Assembly (NCBI RefSeq): GCF_046630445.1
Contig: NC_092333.1
Span: 715,286,001 to 715,350,000, forward strand
DNA length: 64,000 bases
From: Rutidosis leptorrhynchoides
Taxonomy: Eukaryota > Streptophyta > Magnoliopsida > Asterales > Asteraceae
Direction of reading: 5' to 3'
Shown: in pieces, positions 10,183 through 24,814 of the stretch
Numbering within the stretch: the first letter of the stretch is position 1
Layout of the letters: every line of letters starts with the position of its first letter
Translations under genes and position numbers: made by a program
Notes under the pieces: generated by a model
What the model was told of the DNA's origin: nothing
What the model saw: the letters and a program-made list of their open reading frames with translations, nothing else
Database searches by the model: none

Positions 10183-13100
10183 TATAAGTAAATTAGGATT
10201 CTTCTCGAATCGGCTATCCAAGTCACAAAGGAAGATGTTGAGAAGATCATTGATTGAGAGAAGAGTGCACCACAGCAGGTTGAAATTCCATTTAAGCCCA
10301 CTCATGTTCTCTTGCAGGTATCTATTTTTTGGTTTCAATCTCACATGCACTATAAACACATGCATTTCATGATTTTTTAGTGAAGTTGTGTTGTAATGTT
10401 TCTTTATTGTTTAGGATTTTACTGGTGTACCCTGTTGCTGTTGGTAGGCATTTTGTTATACCTTTCGTTAGTGAATTATTATGGGCAAATGACCCGAAAA
10501 GGTAACCTATATTGTCAAATTTGACAATCAAGGTAACCTCCAATTCGCTAATGCCCGTAAAGGATTTTAATTTTAAAAACTTCGGAGAAAAGGTAACATC
10601 GTCAAATTCATTAATCATCGTCAGTCAAAATGACACAATTGGTCCCTGAAGTTTGTTAAAAGATTGCACAAAAAGTCCTTTTCATTATCTTCATCATCAT
10701 CTGCAAAACCATCTTCAAAACCCATAACCATCTTCAAAACCAATGCATCTTCAAAACCCATAAATATTAAATCACTGTAATGTGCCAAATATTAATTGCT
10801 GTAAATGTGCCAAATATGAATTGCAACTAAGTGAATATCACAAACGCTAGATATGTTCAACACGCATCCATGTAAAAATTCTCATCTTTTTATAATTTCT
10901 TCTTTAAATTAAACCCAGATAGCATAGTTTTGACCGGTAATACTTCTTTTTCGACAACGAATCCGAAGTTCACAACACCGACACCGGTTAAAATTAGGTT
11001 TGAAAAGTCGATGAAGGAAGAACACGATCTCAATCTCTGTGAATTTGAACCTGTTAATCTGTTATGAATGATCACGAACATTAGGTTTTGTATGAGGATC
11101 GTGTTTATGAGCTGAATTTGTGTCGAAGATCATCTATGAAGATGAAGATCTGAAGAGGACTTTTAGTGCAATTTTTTAACAAACTTCAGGGACCAATTGT
11201 GTATTTTTGACTAACGATCGTTAATGAATTTGACGAAGATTACCCCAATTCTTAAAATTTTTGAACACGTAATCCTTTTATTGTGCAAAAATAAAATTGA
11301 AATCCTTTTTGGGCTTAGGCAAATTGGGGTTACCTTAATTGTCAAATTGGGTAATTTAGTTTACCTTTTTTGGCCATTTGACCAATTATTATTTATGTTA
11401 TGACTTTACTATTTAAAACAAGTTAATGCATACGGACTATGAGCATTATGCTAATTTTTATTATATCCGTGCTTTGTTGGAATGCAATACATTCTGAGTT
11501 TTTCTCTTTTTGAAATTGTGGTGCAGGAGGATCTTGTGGATTCAAGTTGATGTTGCTAGATCTGAAAATGCTGTGAAAGCTAATATGGATTGGAACTTAA
11601 TTTTCAGAGAAACAATGAGAGATTTGTGTTTCTAATATTGTTCGTCAGGTATATGACTTTATTATCGTGAATCATAATTGCTCATCAGGAAATGTCATTA
11701 CATTGTATATTTTAACTTATCAGGTTTTAGCATCTATCTATTATATTTTAACTCAACCTGCTTCTAAAAAAATATTATCGGCCAACTCGACCTGCTTCTA
11801 AATCTAACTGAACAAAAGTATCCATTTTGACCTGAACCTGATTTTATCTTTACCTAGCCAGATATATAACCTACCCTTTTTGCCATCTATGGTTGTGAAC
11901 GTCACTTACTTCTCACTGTTGTGCTATGCATATAGTGAATGTGTATACGACCTTCTATCTATCTGGGAACCGAAACTTTGAGGGGCGTATTCATGCATTG
12001 ATAAGAGCAAACTATCTTGCATCCCCTCCTTTGGTTGTACTAAATAATAAATGTGTTTGCCAAAGCTATGTTGTTTGTTATAAAACTAATTACCTTTTTC
12101 TATTAAAATGACTTAGAAGGTTTTATACATTGGAATACACTTTGAATGTCTTCCTACTTGTTTGACCCACTTAGTTAAATCCTTCAGCTAAACCCATCTT
12201 ACATTATTATGATTAAGCTTAACCCAATTTGCCCCATTTATAGGTAAATGGTTCAAAACTGCTTCATCCATCAAATGCCGGTTATCTAATGTTATGTTAT
12301 ACGTAGCAACTTATAACCTGTAAATGTGATTGGTGCAGGATGTTGTACTTATAAATCCATCAGCGAAGGAAATCCCATCTGGAATGATCTAATGGGTTAA
12401 ACGGGTGAAAAATCGTCCATTTGCTCATATATCAGAAAACCATCTAATTATTTACTTGCTAAGTAGATTATTTAATTTTGTAGTCATACTTGTTGGTCTA
12501 AATATTATAAATAATCTAGTATTATGTAAAATAAGTGTTTTGGATCAACCTAACCTGACACAAGTAAGCCTTATAAAAAAGTGCATGTTTTGACTGTTTA
12601 CCCAAGCTGTGGGACCTCCCGTTTTCAGGATACAATTGTGTTGGCTGGAGCAGAGTATGGAAGTGGAAGTTCAAGGGATTGGGCTGCCAAGGGTCCTATG
12701 TTATTGGTATGTTGGGATATTTACTATTATACCCTTTAACCTTTTTTTGCTTAACATTTTTTCTGATGGTTATAATAATAGTAATATACCACAGGGGGTT
12801 AAAGCGGTTATTGCAAAAAGTTTTGAGAGGATCCATCGCAGTAACTTGGTAGGTATGGGAATTATACCCCTTTGTTTTAAAGCCGGTGAAGATGCGGATA
12901 CACTACAGTTAACTGGTCATGAACGATATACCATTGACCTTCCAACCAACATCAGTGAGATTCGACCCGGCCAGGATGTCACCGTCAAAACCGATACTGG
13001 AAAATCTTTCACGTGTGTCGCCCGATTTGACACTGAGGTACGTCCCCTCTTCATCAAGTATATAAAGGTAATGGTCAAGTGTCTTTAATGTTGCCAAGTA

Positions 13101-13250
13101 TATATCCATGATATATACTTCATATACTTTGTCTCACCATATGCCTATAACCTTCGATATATATTTTGCTTTAAACAGGTGGAATTGGAGTATTTCGATC
13201 ATGGCGGCATTCTTCCATATGTTATCAGACAACTATCAGCACAAAAATGA
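10183..13250 (+). pseudogene. Aconitate hydratase pseudogene (unprocessed, exons and introns partly kept)
   Basis: Pieces occur in gene order with splice sites. 10183-10317 is IRILLESAI...VTKEDVEKIID...VEIPFKPTHVLLQ, with an in-frame stop where Trp is expected, then GT. 10415-10433 is DFTGVP. 11527-11648 is VDVARSENAVKANM with a frameshift before the FQRN-ERF segment and a donor after a degraded GIVHQ. 11961-12040 is [19 protein letters not shown]. About 12340-12395 is a degraded KGNPMWN-type piece. The last three exons are clean: 12630-12706 ([20 protein letters not shown]...), 12795-13037 ([20 protein letters not shown]...), 13179-13250 (VELEYFDHGGILPYVIRQLS...stop). Aconitase isomerises citrate and isocitrate in mitochondria or cytosol through a [4Fe-4S] cluster. 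The cluster-cysteine exons are absent here, so no activity is possible. Retained introns show a DNA-level copy, not a retrocopy. A Mutator-type MITE occupies 10483-11383. Confidence 0.9.
10483..11383. mobile_element. Mutator-like MITE with 9-bp target duplication
   Basis: A 901-bp element. The left end is GGGCAAATGACCCGAAAAGG. The right end on the minus strand is GGTCAAATGGCCAAAAAAGG. It is flanked by the exact 9-mer AATTATTAT (10474-10482 and 11384-11392). The inverted arms extend about 200 bp inward and include mirrored 'acaattggtccctgaagttt' and 'aaacttcagggaccaattgt'. There is no transposase ORF. It inserted into the decaying aconitase locus. Confidence 0.9.
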
Positions 13251-13299
13251 TGTCGGTTTCGGAGAGCTTTATTAAATTGTACAATTTGAGCAATAGAAA

Positions 13300-13305
13300 A
13301 ATAAA
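13300..13305 (+). promoter_or_regulatory. AATAAA polyadenylation-like signal of the aconitase remnant
   Basis: AATAAA lies 50 bp after the aconitase stop codon, at a normal spacing, suggesting the original 3' UTR is preserved up to the SINE insertion. Confidence 0.4.
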
Positions 13306-13369
13306 CTGTTTTTCCTCCATGTGTATGATTTTTACATCAAGGGTATGAAATTTTCAGATTAGTCTTTTT

Positions 13370-13682
13370 CGGATCAAAACGTGTAAGTTGGCAGGGACAC
13401 GCTAACCCTGTGTGCCGTAGCACCCACCAATCCCACCCCGAAAGAGACCTGTGCCGGCAAAGTACCTCCTCCCAGGTACCACAGTGACGGCAAGGCGATT
13501 TTTACCCCAGCTAGCTAGACCCCCGAAACACTTCACAAATTTCCCCCCGGAGGGAGAAATAATTCCATGCGGGGCGCCCAGACTGAGAATCGAACTTGCG
13601 CCTTTCTTCGGATCAAAGCTTCCCCCACTGTGGGCCCAGGGATCAAAGGCATCGGGTACCACTGAGCTATAAGCTCGTTGGT
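13370..13682 (-). mobile_element. tRNA-derived SINE
   Basis: A 313-bp element on the minus strand, flanked by a perfect 15-bp target duplication CAGATTAGTCTTTTT (13355-13369 and 13683-13697). Read on the minus strand it begins ACCAACGAGCTTATAGCTCA. It contains a consensus Pol III A box (TAGCTCAGTGG, about 13659-13669) and B box (AGTTCGATTC, about 13587-13597). The A-B gap is longer than in a tRNA and contains a mirrored 'gatcaaag' pair. The 3' end has only a short A tail. The body is GC-rich compared with its surroundings. Open frames across it (13402-13672) are incidental. Confidence 0.9.
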
Positions 13683-13732
13683 CAGATTAGTCTTTTTGCA
13701 GACGTCCAATTAGGTCTGCAATTGTGGCAGCC

Positions 13733-13756
13733 ATTTTTTTTTTTTTTTTTTTTTGT
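13733..13756 (+). repeat. Poly(T) run
   Basis: About two dozen T. The rest of 13698-14812 shows no recognisable gene or element. Confidence 0.7.
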
Positions 13757-14812
13757 AATAATACTCTAATCCTGCTACTGATGTCAGGCTGATATTTCCC
13801 TCAGTTATGTAGATGTGTATCTGAACCTCTGTTGATACGAGGAAATACGAGATGATATTTCGTAATTTTTCGTTGAGCTTAGATTGTGCAGTCTCCGTGA
13901 TATATTGAAGTTCTGTAATATAACGCCCACTAAATCAACTTTATTAGCTTCATTATAATTATGTCGCATACTTACCATGGATCTAGATGTTGGAAAGATC
14001 TCGTATTCCGCTAGATATAAGGTTCTAGTATCGACAACAGACGAAATAACGATTAATATTGGAAAATTAATAGTTTTTTTGTTTAAAGGGTCTGGCATAG
14101 TAATTACAGAGAAAGAGAGAGTGTTTTCCTGATAATGGGGAGAATATCATTTACCCGGTGTGTTCGTTGATTTAATTGAATTGAATGTTTGCAGATACCG
14201 TCAATCAAATGTTTATTTCAGTCATGAATGTTTTTCAAAGTGATTTAGGTTCCAGTGAGTGATTAAGTGGTAGTGATTAAGTGGTAGGTTATTGTGTTTT
14301 TTGAAAGGGATTGGGTATTCTGGTAAGTCAACAATTGAATTTAAGGAGAGAGATAATTGTTGAGTGATCACTTAATTCAATGAATGATATTGAAAGTTGG
14401 TTCGTAATCTAATGATCACTTCTCCTCTATTTAAACTTTTTTGAAAATACTTTATTATTATATATTGATATTGATATTGATATAGAAGATAGATAGATAT
14501 AGATTTGTGTGGATATTGTTAACTACAATCTTTAGGGTTGTGTTATACACAATGGTTATATATTAAATTTTGATATGGTGGTTTTTGATTTGTACAACAC
14601 ATTAAACCGTATTAACCACAACTCAAAGAACTTTAACAAATTTCCTTATATATTAATCAATTAATTGAAGAGTTAATGACTCGTATAAATGATTTCCATC
14701 ATATCTTTTCCATCAATAATTCTATTCTTACATACACATTATACACATTTCAACTTGTTTTTCATAAATTAACAGACATTTTCTCTCTCTCTTTTTCTTT
14801 TATTTTTTCAGA

Positions 14813-15812
14813 TCTAGAGTTTGGATCATTTTGGCCGCCGCTGCTTGCTCTCCTTCGTCTTCTCCATCGCTGCTGCTTCACCTTCATCTCGCTGGTTTGC
14901 ATCTTCAGGGTTTGAGGCCCTCTCCGGCCACCGGTATCTGGCCGGTGGTTCGTTTTTCTTTCGTCCTTTTTTGATTTCTGGTTATATGTGGGTTTACGAT
15001 GGTTTCCTCATCCACGCCGCCGTTCTGATGACTGGTTGTTGGGTTTTCTCGGTTTACTTGCTTGTAGCCGGTTTTCTTCCTTTCTCCGTTATATTTCCGG
15101 CAGCCTCGTTCCTTCTCTTTGCGTTTTCTGGTGGGTGAGTCGCCGGTGTTCTTGCGTCTGTAGCGGCCGGTAGTTGTACAATCCCGTTGGTGGTAACCAA
15201 CGCTTGCAACGTTCGTATGATGGCTTTCCTACACCTCCGCTTCTTGTGTATTCACTGCCGGTTAGTTGGCTTGCCACCCTGTTGGTGGTAGCTGCTCGCT
15301 GCTGTTTGGGTCGGGCGGAGGTGGCGATCGACGTGCTTATTTCTCCGGATGATTGTTCTCGTTGTCGTGGGTTTGTCCAGTATCCTTTCCTTTCCGGTGC
15401 GTCTTCGGGTATATGCCATGCGACGATCTCCCTGTTGGAGATCTGGTTTTAGATCTAGAGTTTGTTCCCGTTTTTTTGCAGGTTTGGATCACTTCGTGAC
15501 GGTTCCTGAAGCTTGGTTGCTGTTGGTAATGTTCTGGTTGATGCGGTGGCGGTCGGCGTTCTCCCGAAGGTCATCGTCGTTATTTTTCTTTATTTTTAGT
15601 GCAATCGGTCGTTAGATTTCCTTTGTTTGGCATGTTGTAGACTTGTTTGTTTCCTAAGCGAAGTGCGTTTTCTACCCTATTGCTGGGACCGTTTGCTTTA
15701 GGTCTCGATTTTTAGTCGTTTGTTTTTGCCTAGGTTTAGATTTCTTATTGTATCGGTTGTACTTGTTGATCTTCGGATCCGTTATATATTATTACGTTTT
15801 TTTAGCCCAAAA
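14813..15812 (+). mobile_element. Poly(A)-tailed non-LTR retroposon (LINE 3' region or SINE-like)
   Basis: A GC-richer ~1-kb block beginning gatctagagtttggatcatt and ending 'ttttttagccc' plus 12 A. Its 3' half matches, in reverse, the element at 46069-46466: both have 'ttgatcttcggatc', a 'gttggagatctgg' segment and a near-identical end before the A tail. The motif gatctagagtttg occurs twice (14813 and ~15451). The open frames inside resemble no protein family. No target duplication was found. It is probably a 5'-truncated LINE tail or a non-coding retroposon. Confidence 0.6.
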
Positions 15813-15895
15813 AAAAAAAATCAACATGGACTATCATGATAGCAATTAAGTAGAACATAGGGTGGTCCTAACCTTGATTGACAATTGGTTATGAA

Positions 15896-16440
15896 CTAGT
15901 GTAGACCGGCCCGCGCGATGCGGCGGGGGATTTCGGCCGGCGTATTCATATTTAAAGCAGTTTTATTTACAGAAGGGAAAATGGTCCATGTGTTATGCGT
16001 CGTTGTTGGTGTCGTCGTATTTAGTGTTTTTTAAAATCTGTCCGGTTCGAACGTAGTTAGTTTCATTTTGTTGATAAAATTATTTCGAGCCTAACGGTGC
16101 TGGCGACAAAATATAACTCGCGGCGAACAGGAAGATACAGGCTGTCGTTGTGTTTAGCGTTTTTTAAAAAGTGTCCGTTTCGAACGTAGGTAGTATCTTT
16201 TTGTTCGTAAAATTATTTCGAGTCTGACGGCGTTGTCGGAAAAATTTAACTCGCGGCGAGCGGGAAGATACGAGTTGTCGTTGTGTTTAGCGTTTTTGAA
16301 AAAGTTTCCGTTTCGAACACAGTTAGTTTCGTTTTGTTCATAAAATATTTCGGGTTTAACGGTGTGGTCGGTGAAATTTAACTCGGAGCGAGGAGGAAGA
16401 TACGGGCTGTCGAAGTGGTTGGGTGGAGTTTTTATTTTAA
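15896..16440 (-). mobile_element. Helitron-like 3' terminus with subterminal repeats
   Basis: On the minus strand the sequence runs CCCGCCGCATCGCGCGGG (a hairpin with CCCGC/GCGGG arms), about 10 bases, then CTAG at 15899-15896, followed by T. A GC-rich hairpin about 10 bases before a terminal CTRR, inserted before T, is the classical Helitron 3' end. Inward lie three ~132-bp repeats. The 5' TC end was not located and there is no Rep/helicase sequence, so this is a non-autonomous or truncated element. Confidence 0.55.
16005..16410. repeat. ~132-bp tandem repeat, 3 copies
   Basis: Three units share 'ttta.cgtttttt.aaaa', 'gt.cgtttcgaac', 'tatttcgag' and 'tttaactcgcggcga', with starts near 16015, 16149 and 16281. 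An inverted partial copy lies at about 18395-18480. From 16441 to 17150 I see only AT-rich DNA with repeated 'ggtcctt' phrases. Confidence 0.8.
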
Positions 16441-17150
16441 TTGAAAGAATTAACGGTTTAACCCCCTGAAGTTTAGTGTAATTTTTGTAAGTTGGTTCTA
16501 GTTGAGGGGGGAAAATGCAAAATCCTAGTGTGAAAAGGGGTACTTACTGTTTTCGTTTTTTGCTTGAGGAAACGACCAAAAACCTCATGGTTTTTAGTAT
16601 ATACAGTGTTATTGTGACTCGTTCATTACTTCTTATTACTAGTTAAATAATAATATCGATAAAAATGCAGGAAATGCACAAACTTGTAGGGTGGATACTG
16701 GGTTTTGAAATTTTTGTACTTATAAAATTTTCTTTTTTAAGATTGGTATTTGTTACATTATATATTATTAAACCATAATTTTCATTTGTATTTGTGTAGA
16801 TTTTGTCAACTATAATCACTAAGGTTGTTGTTAACACGTTTTATGTATTATATACATCAGTTATATATTAAATTTATTATGGAGGTTCTTTATTTTTATA
16901 ACACATTAAAGCAAAGCGTGTTAACAACCATAAGAACTTTAGCAAAATCGTATTTATATTAATCATATTGTTAAAGGATTAATTACTTCGTTGGTCCTTG
17001 TAGATATATTATAACTACTGATTGGTCCTTTGAAATTTTCAATTATTTCGATAGTCCTTTATTTTTAAACTTATTGACTATTATGTTAATAGTCCTTTAT
17101 TTAAAAATTTATTGTTGACTATATTATTATTATTATTATTATTACTCCTA

Positions 17151-18285
<1,135 letters not shown>

Positions 18286-18540
18286 CGGTCTCTCAAGTTT
18301 CACTCAATTTACACAACGACCCCTCAAGTTTACACTTTTTCAGGGTAGAAATTGTAAATACATAATTTTATTAAAATAAAAGAAACTAATTCCACCCGAA
18401 TTTTTAACGGGCCCTATCTTCTCGTTCGGTGCGGGTTAAATTTTTCCGAGACCACCGTTCAACTTGAAAAAATCTAACGAACCTAACGGGACTAACTATA
18501 CGCGAAACGGACATCGTTAAAAAAACACTAAATATTTCGG
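18286..18540 (+). mobile_element. Helitron-associated segment (inverted relative to 15896-16440)
   Basis: The stretch 'ccctatcttctcgttcggtg...gttaaatttttccgag' is the reverse complement of the repeat unit at 16210-16270. Combined with the plus-oriented modules just before it, this may be the body of a degraded plus-strand Helitron-like element. No 3' hairpin/CTAG was found after it. From 18541 to 19229 I see only AT-rich unassigned DNA. Confidence 0.35.
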
Positions 18541-19229
18541 GTTATATTTCATACATATACATACACGTACAACACACAACCCAACCTATTAGATATATTA
18601 GGTACCGAACAACATATATTCAAATTCGGCCGCGCGTTGAATACAACCGCAACAACACACGGTCGAATTTTTTTCTGGTTGTCTTTTATTTAAAATCTTG
18701 TTGATAGATGGTTCATTTAATAAATTATAAACATTTACTTCCTCAGTTCCAAATCTATTGTCCTCAGATAAAAAATACATAGTTTAAGAAAATATACCTG
18801 ACACATGTATTTTTCTGTTAACTTTTCAGTTTTACCCTTTACTTTTTATATATATTTTTTTATGTATAAAATAATGGCACAAAAGAAATTTATCACATTA
18901 TTCTTTTTCACTTATGAAAGTGGACAATTAATTTGAGACATTAAGGAATACTGGACAATAGATATGGGACAGAGAGTATTAGATTAAGGGATTATCTAAG
19001 TTAGTAAGTTACACGTTTTTAGTTAAAGGACTGTCAAAATAATTTAAAACATTAAATGATCGAATCAGTAATCTTGATACACTTATAAGGGCCAACTATA
19101 TAATTTAGTAATCTTGATACACTTATATTAATGTTCTTTAGAGTTTTCACTATATAATTAAGAATTTTTCTAAGTATACATAAATTAATAATAAATTAAT
19201 AGTACATGACATAAATTTTTTTAGTAAGT

Positions 19230-19463
19230 GAGTCGTTAAATTATCACGAAAGCATTAATGGTATAAGCTCTAAGTTGGATCCGAGTCATAGTTGGCGCAG
19301 GGTCAAATCGAGTGGAGGTTTTCTCAAGAATTCTGTTGTGGTTAATAATGGTGTATGCCCTAAGCACTAGGTTTATTCCAAATCACACCGGATACCCAAT
19401 GTGGAGATGATGTTAAAAAAAAAAAATTCTAACGTGTGTGTGGGTGACAAATAAGAGTATTCG
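19230..19463 (+). repeat. ~300-bp tandem repeat, unit 1 (split by the retrotransposon nest)
   Basis: It shares gagtcgttaa, 'gagtcatagttggcgca', 'attctgttgtgg', 'gtgtatgccctaagc' and 'gacaaat.agagtattcg' with unit 2 at 45721-46023. Its continuation lies at 45697-45720 on the far side of the 26-kb insertion. The last five bases (ATTCG) are the target duplication. Confidence 0.8.
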
Positions 19464-19878
19464 TGAGACGACCTGTCCTAATTCATAAGGACGAATACAA
19501 TAACATATGAATTCATCACGAGGTATTTAACCTCTATATGATACATTTTACAAACATTGCATTCGATTTTAAAAGACAGCCTTTCATTACATCGAAAGTT
19601 AACAGGTATCATACCATTTCATAATATATCCAAACTATAGATGACTTAATCTGTCATTTACTTAATAATGATCTTTATTGAACTCAACGACTTGAATGCA
19701 ACATCTTTTGAAATATGTCATGAATGACTCCAAGTAATATCTTTAAAATGAGCTAATGCACAGCGGAAGATTTCCTTAATACCTAAGAATAAACATGCTT
19801 AAAAGTGTCAACCAAAAGGTTGGTGAGTTCATTAGTTTATCATAAACGATCATTTCCATTATTTTAATAGACCACACG

Positions 19879-22928
<3,050 letters not shown>

Positions 22929-23267
22929 GTACCTACCCGTTAAAGAAATTTCGTCCCCGAAATTTGATAGAGGTCGTTATGGCTAACAATGAGAATGTTA
23001 TTATGACGATTATGAAGTTTTATCATGTCTAAGAAGTATGGATAAAATAATTCGATTACTCAAAGCGTATGAGGGAAGTTATCGTAAATGAAGGAAATAA
23101 GATTATAGTGATTCGTCATATCTTTTGACGTCATCACAATTGATCTCCGAATTTAAAGAAAATCTTTGTAATCTATGTTGGATTTGATGCTTCGGTGATT
23201 AAGGAGATTATGATTCTCTTCGAATTAATACGATAATCCATCTTGATTTCTCTGTCGGGTATTTCAC

Positions 23268-23274
23268 TATAAAT
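23268..23274 (+). promoter_or_regulatory. TATA box upstream of antisense mini-ORF (inner element)
   Basis: TATAAAT in the context cactataaatccacctcc, 83 bp before the ATG of the small ORF. The identical arrangement recurs in the outer element. Confidence 0.5.
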
Positions 23275-23350
23275 CCACCTCCTTCGTTTCCTTACAACTT
23301 ACACCTTCTATTCTTTCTCCCTCAACTCATATTTTAAAGTATTTGTCAAT

Positions 23351-23524
23351 ATGCTTCATCCAGTACTGATTCTCGATATACTCCTCACTTTCATATCTGT
23401 CATTCTTCTTTTTCATCTGCCTCCGGAAGAATCTATTTACTTCTACTATATTCTCGGTTTTATAGTGTTTTTAGTTCTTCTGTGTCTTTATATTGCTATA
23501 TGCATCGATATATACGGTTTATAA
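23351..23524 (+). CDS. 57-codon hydrophobic ORF, antisense in inner gypsy element
   Basis: It begins MLHPVLILDILLTFISVILL and ends IAICIDIYGL. Two hydrophobic segments (about residues 5-22 and 31-53) flank a short polar HLPPEES linker, suggesting a small two-span membrane protein. It lies on the strand opposite to the retrotransposon, near the 3' LTR, 83 bp downstream of a TATA box. The copy in the outer element (37384-37557) is the same length. Of 13 differing codons I count 9 that are silent. I do not recognise a family. Antisense extra ORFs are known from Tat/Ogre-type gypsy elements, but I know of none resembling this. It could be a chance ORF conserved by shared ancestry. Confidence 0.4.
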   Translation: MLHPVLILDILLTFISVILLFHLPPEESIYFYYILGFIVFLVLLCLYIAICIDIYGL

Positions 23525-24265
23525 TTTTTGGGTGGTTGTTGGGATTTATATCTTCCCTTATATTTCAAAGACACTGCTTTTGTCTTCTATAATCATTGAC
23601 ATCCAAGTTAATGCTCCCTTCTATTTGCTGCGATTTATACTCCAATTTCTATTTTGGAGTTTTGTCCTTTCGTTTCTTCTTCTTGCGATTAAGCAACGTT
23701 TGTAATGGTCTAGTATTCGCAGATATGAATTTCAAAATGAACATAGTTAATGTTCTAAGAAGGAAATGGTAATGGCACGATCTTGATTTGTTAATTTACC
23801 AGAATACCCTGAAAAGATCGAATCATCAAGAAAATATATTCTTGATATTTTTAGAGATTAAATAGAATACAAGAGTCGTGTAACATGGAACATGATGACG
23901 GCATGGTCTGTGAATCATCATGTCCCATTAGAAACTCAGCATGACTTACTGTAATATAATCACGTTGATCAAGTGTCATTATATTATACTAACTCATGCT
24001 TCAGTTCCCAACATTACTTCAAAACATTCATAATTTAAACTCGAAAGTTTATAGAATATAGAAACTAATAGTTTCTTATATGATGTAACACTGATAGCGC
24101 AAAGAGATAAATGACTTCAGATAAGATTAGTTGTGAAAATATCTTCAGAAATATCGCGGATATTTATAATGAAAGATATGATAATATCTTAGAATTTCTA
24201 ATATTGATGGATGATGATGAAGATTTGTCTGTAAAGGTTTAGAATAAAGAGTAAGGTATTCGTTA

Positions 24266-24480
24266 ATGACTTTAGCAGGCACTGAATCATTTGAATTCTT
24301 TGAAGGCAGATTTAGTCTTTGTGATTTGTCCACAGCCTCCTTCATAGTCTGTTCAATCCGTTTTCCAGTTCCAAACCTTCTCTTTTTCTCAGCTTTACCA
24401 CCTTACTATTCTTTGTCATTAAACTTTTTACTGTTAAGATCGTTTACAGTTTTTGATGCTTCGTCAGCATTTCAAGAACT
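24266..24480 (-). other. Poly(A)-binding-protein-like fragment inside inner gypsy element
   Basis: Minus-strand stretches read NADEASKTVNDLNSKKFND and, nearer the 3' LTR, MKEAVDKSQRLNL. They resemble the end of RRM3 and the linker into RRM4 of plant cytoplasmic poly(A)-binding proteins (NADDAAKAVE.LNGKKFDDKE...EQSMKEA.DKSQG.NLY). Orientation is the same as the element's own gag. The segment is a fossil capture and is not an intact reading frame. Confidence 0.6.
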
Positions 24481-24814
24481 AGTTTGCAGTTCAGAATATT
24501 TTTCAGAACTTCACATTCAAAGTATGTAAGTCCAGGAGATAGACGTTTTACGTACACATATAACTGTTGGCGTAGACATGCTGCGAGATTTCAAAATACT
24601 GGTTACTGTTTTTTGATGATTCGTATGACAATTCTCGTTACAAGATGCGAATGAGTAAATGATGTGATTTCAATAAATATAATGATTTTTTGAAAAGTCA
24701 AAGATAATTGAAGTTGTTGGTAAGTTTATTACTAAGGTGGCGAGATATGAAAGGTCCCCAGTAACGATGACGAAAGGGCAACGTATCTATCGAGGTTATA
24801 ATAAGACTAGTCCG

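Noticed and set aside
13402-13672. Overlapping ORFs on both strands
   Set aside because: They lie inside the tRNA-derived SINE and are open by GC-rich composition only.
14821-15615. Several ORFs of 80-105 codons rich in Ser, Phe and Arg
   Set aside because: They lie in the poly(A)-tailed retroposon, overlap in different frames and match no family.
24145-24345. Intact poly(A)-binding protein gene
   Set aside because: Only a short, broken stretch is present, without RNP motifs, inside a retrotransposon.
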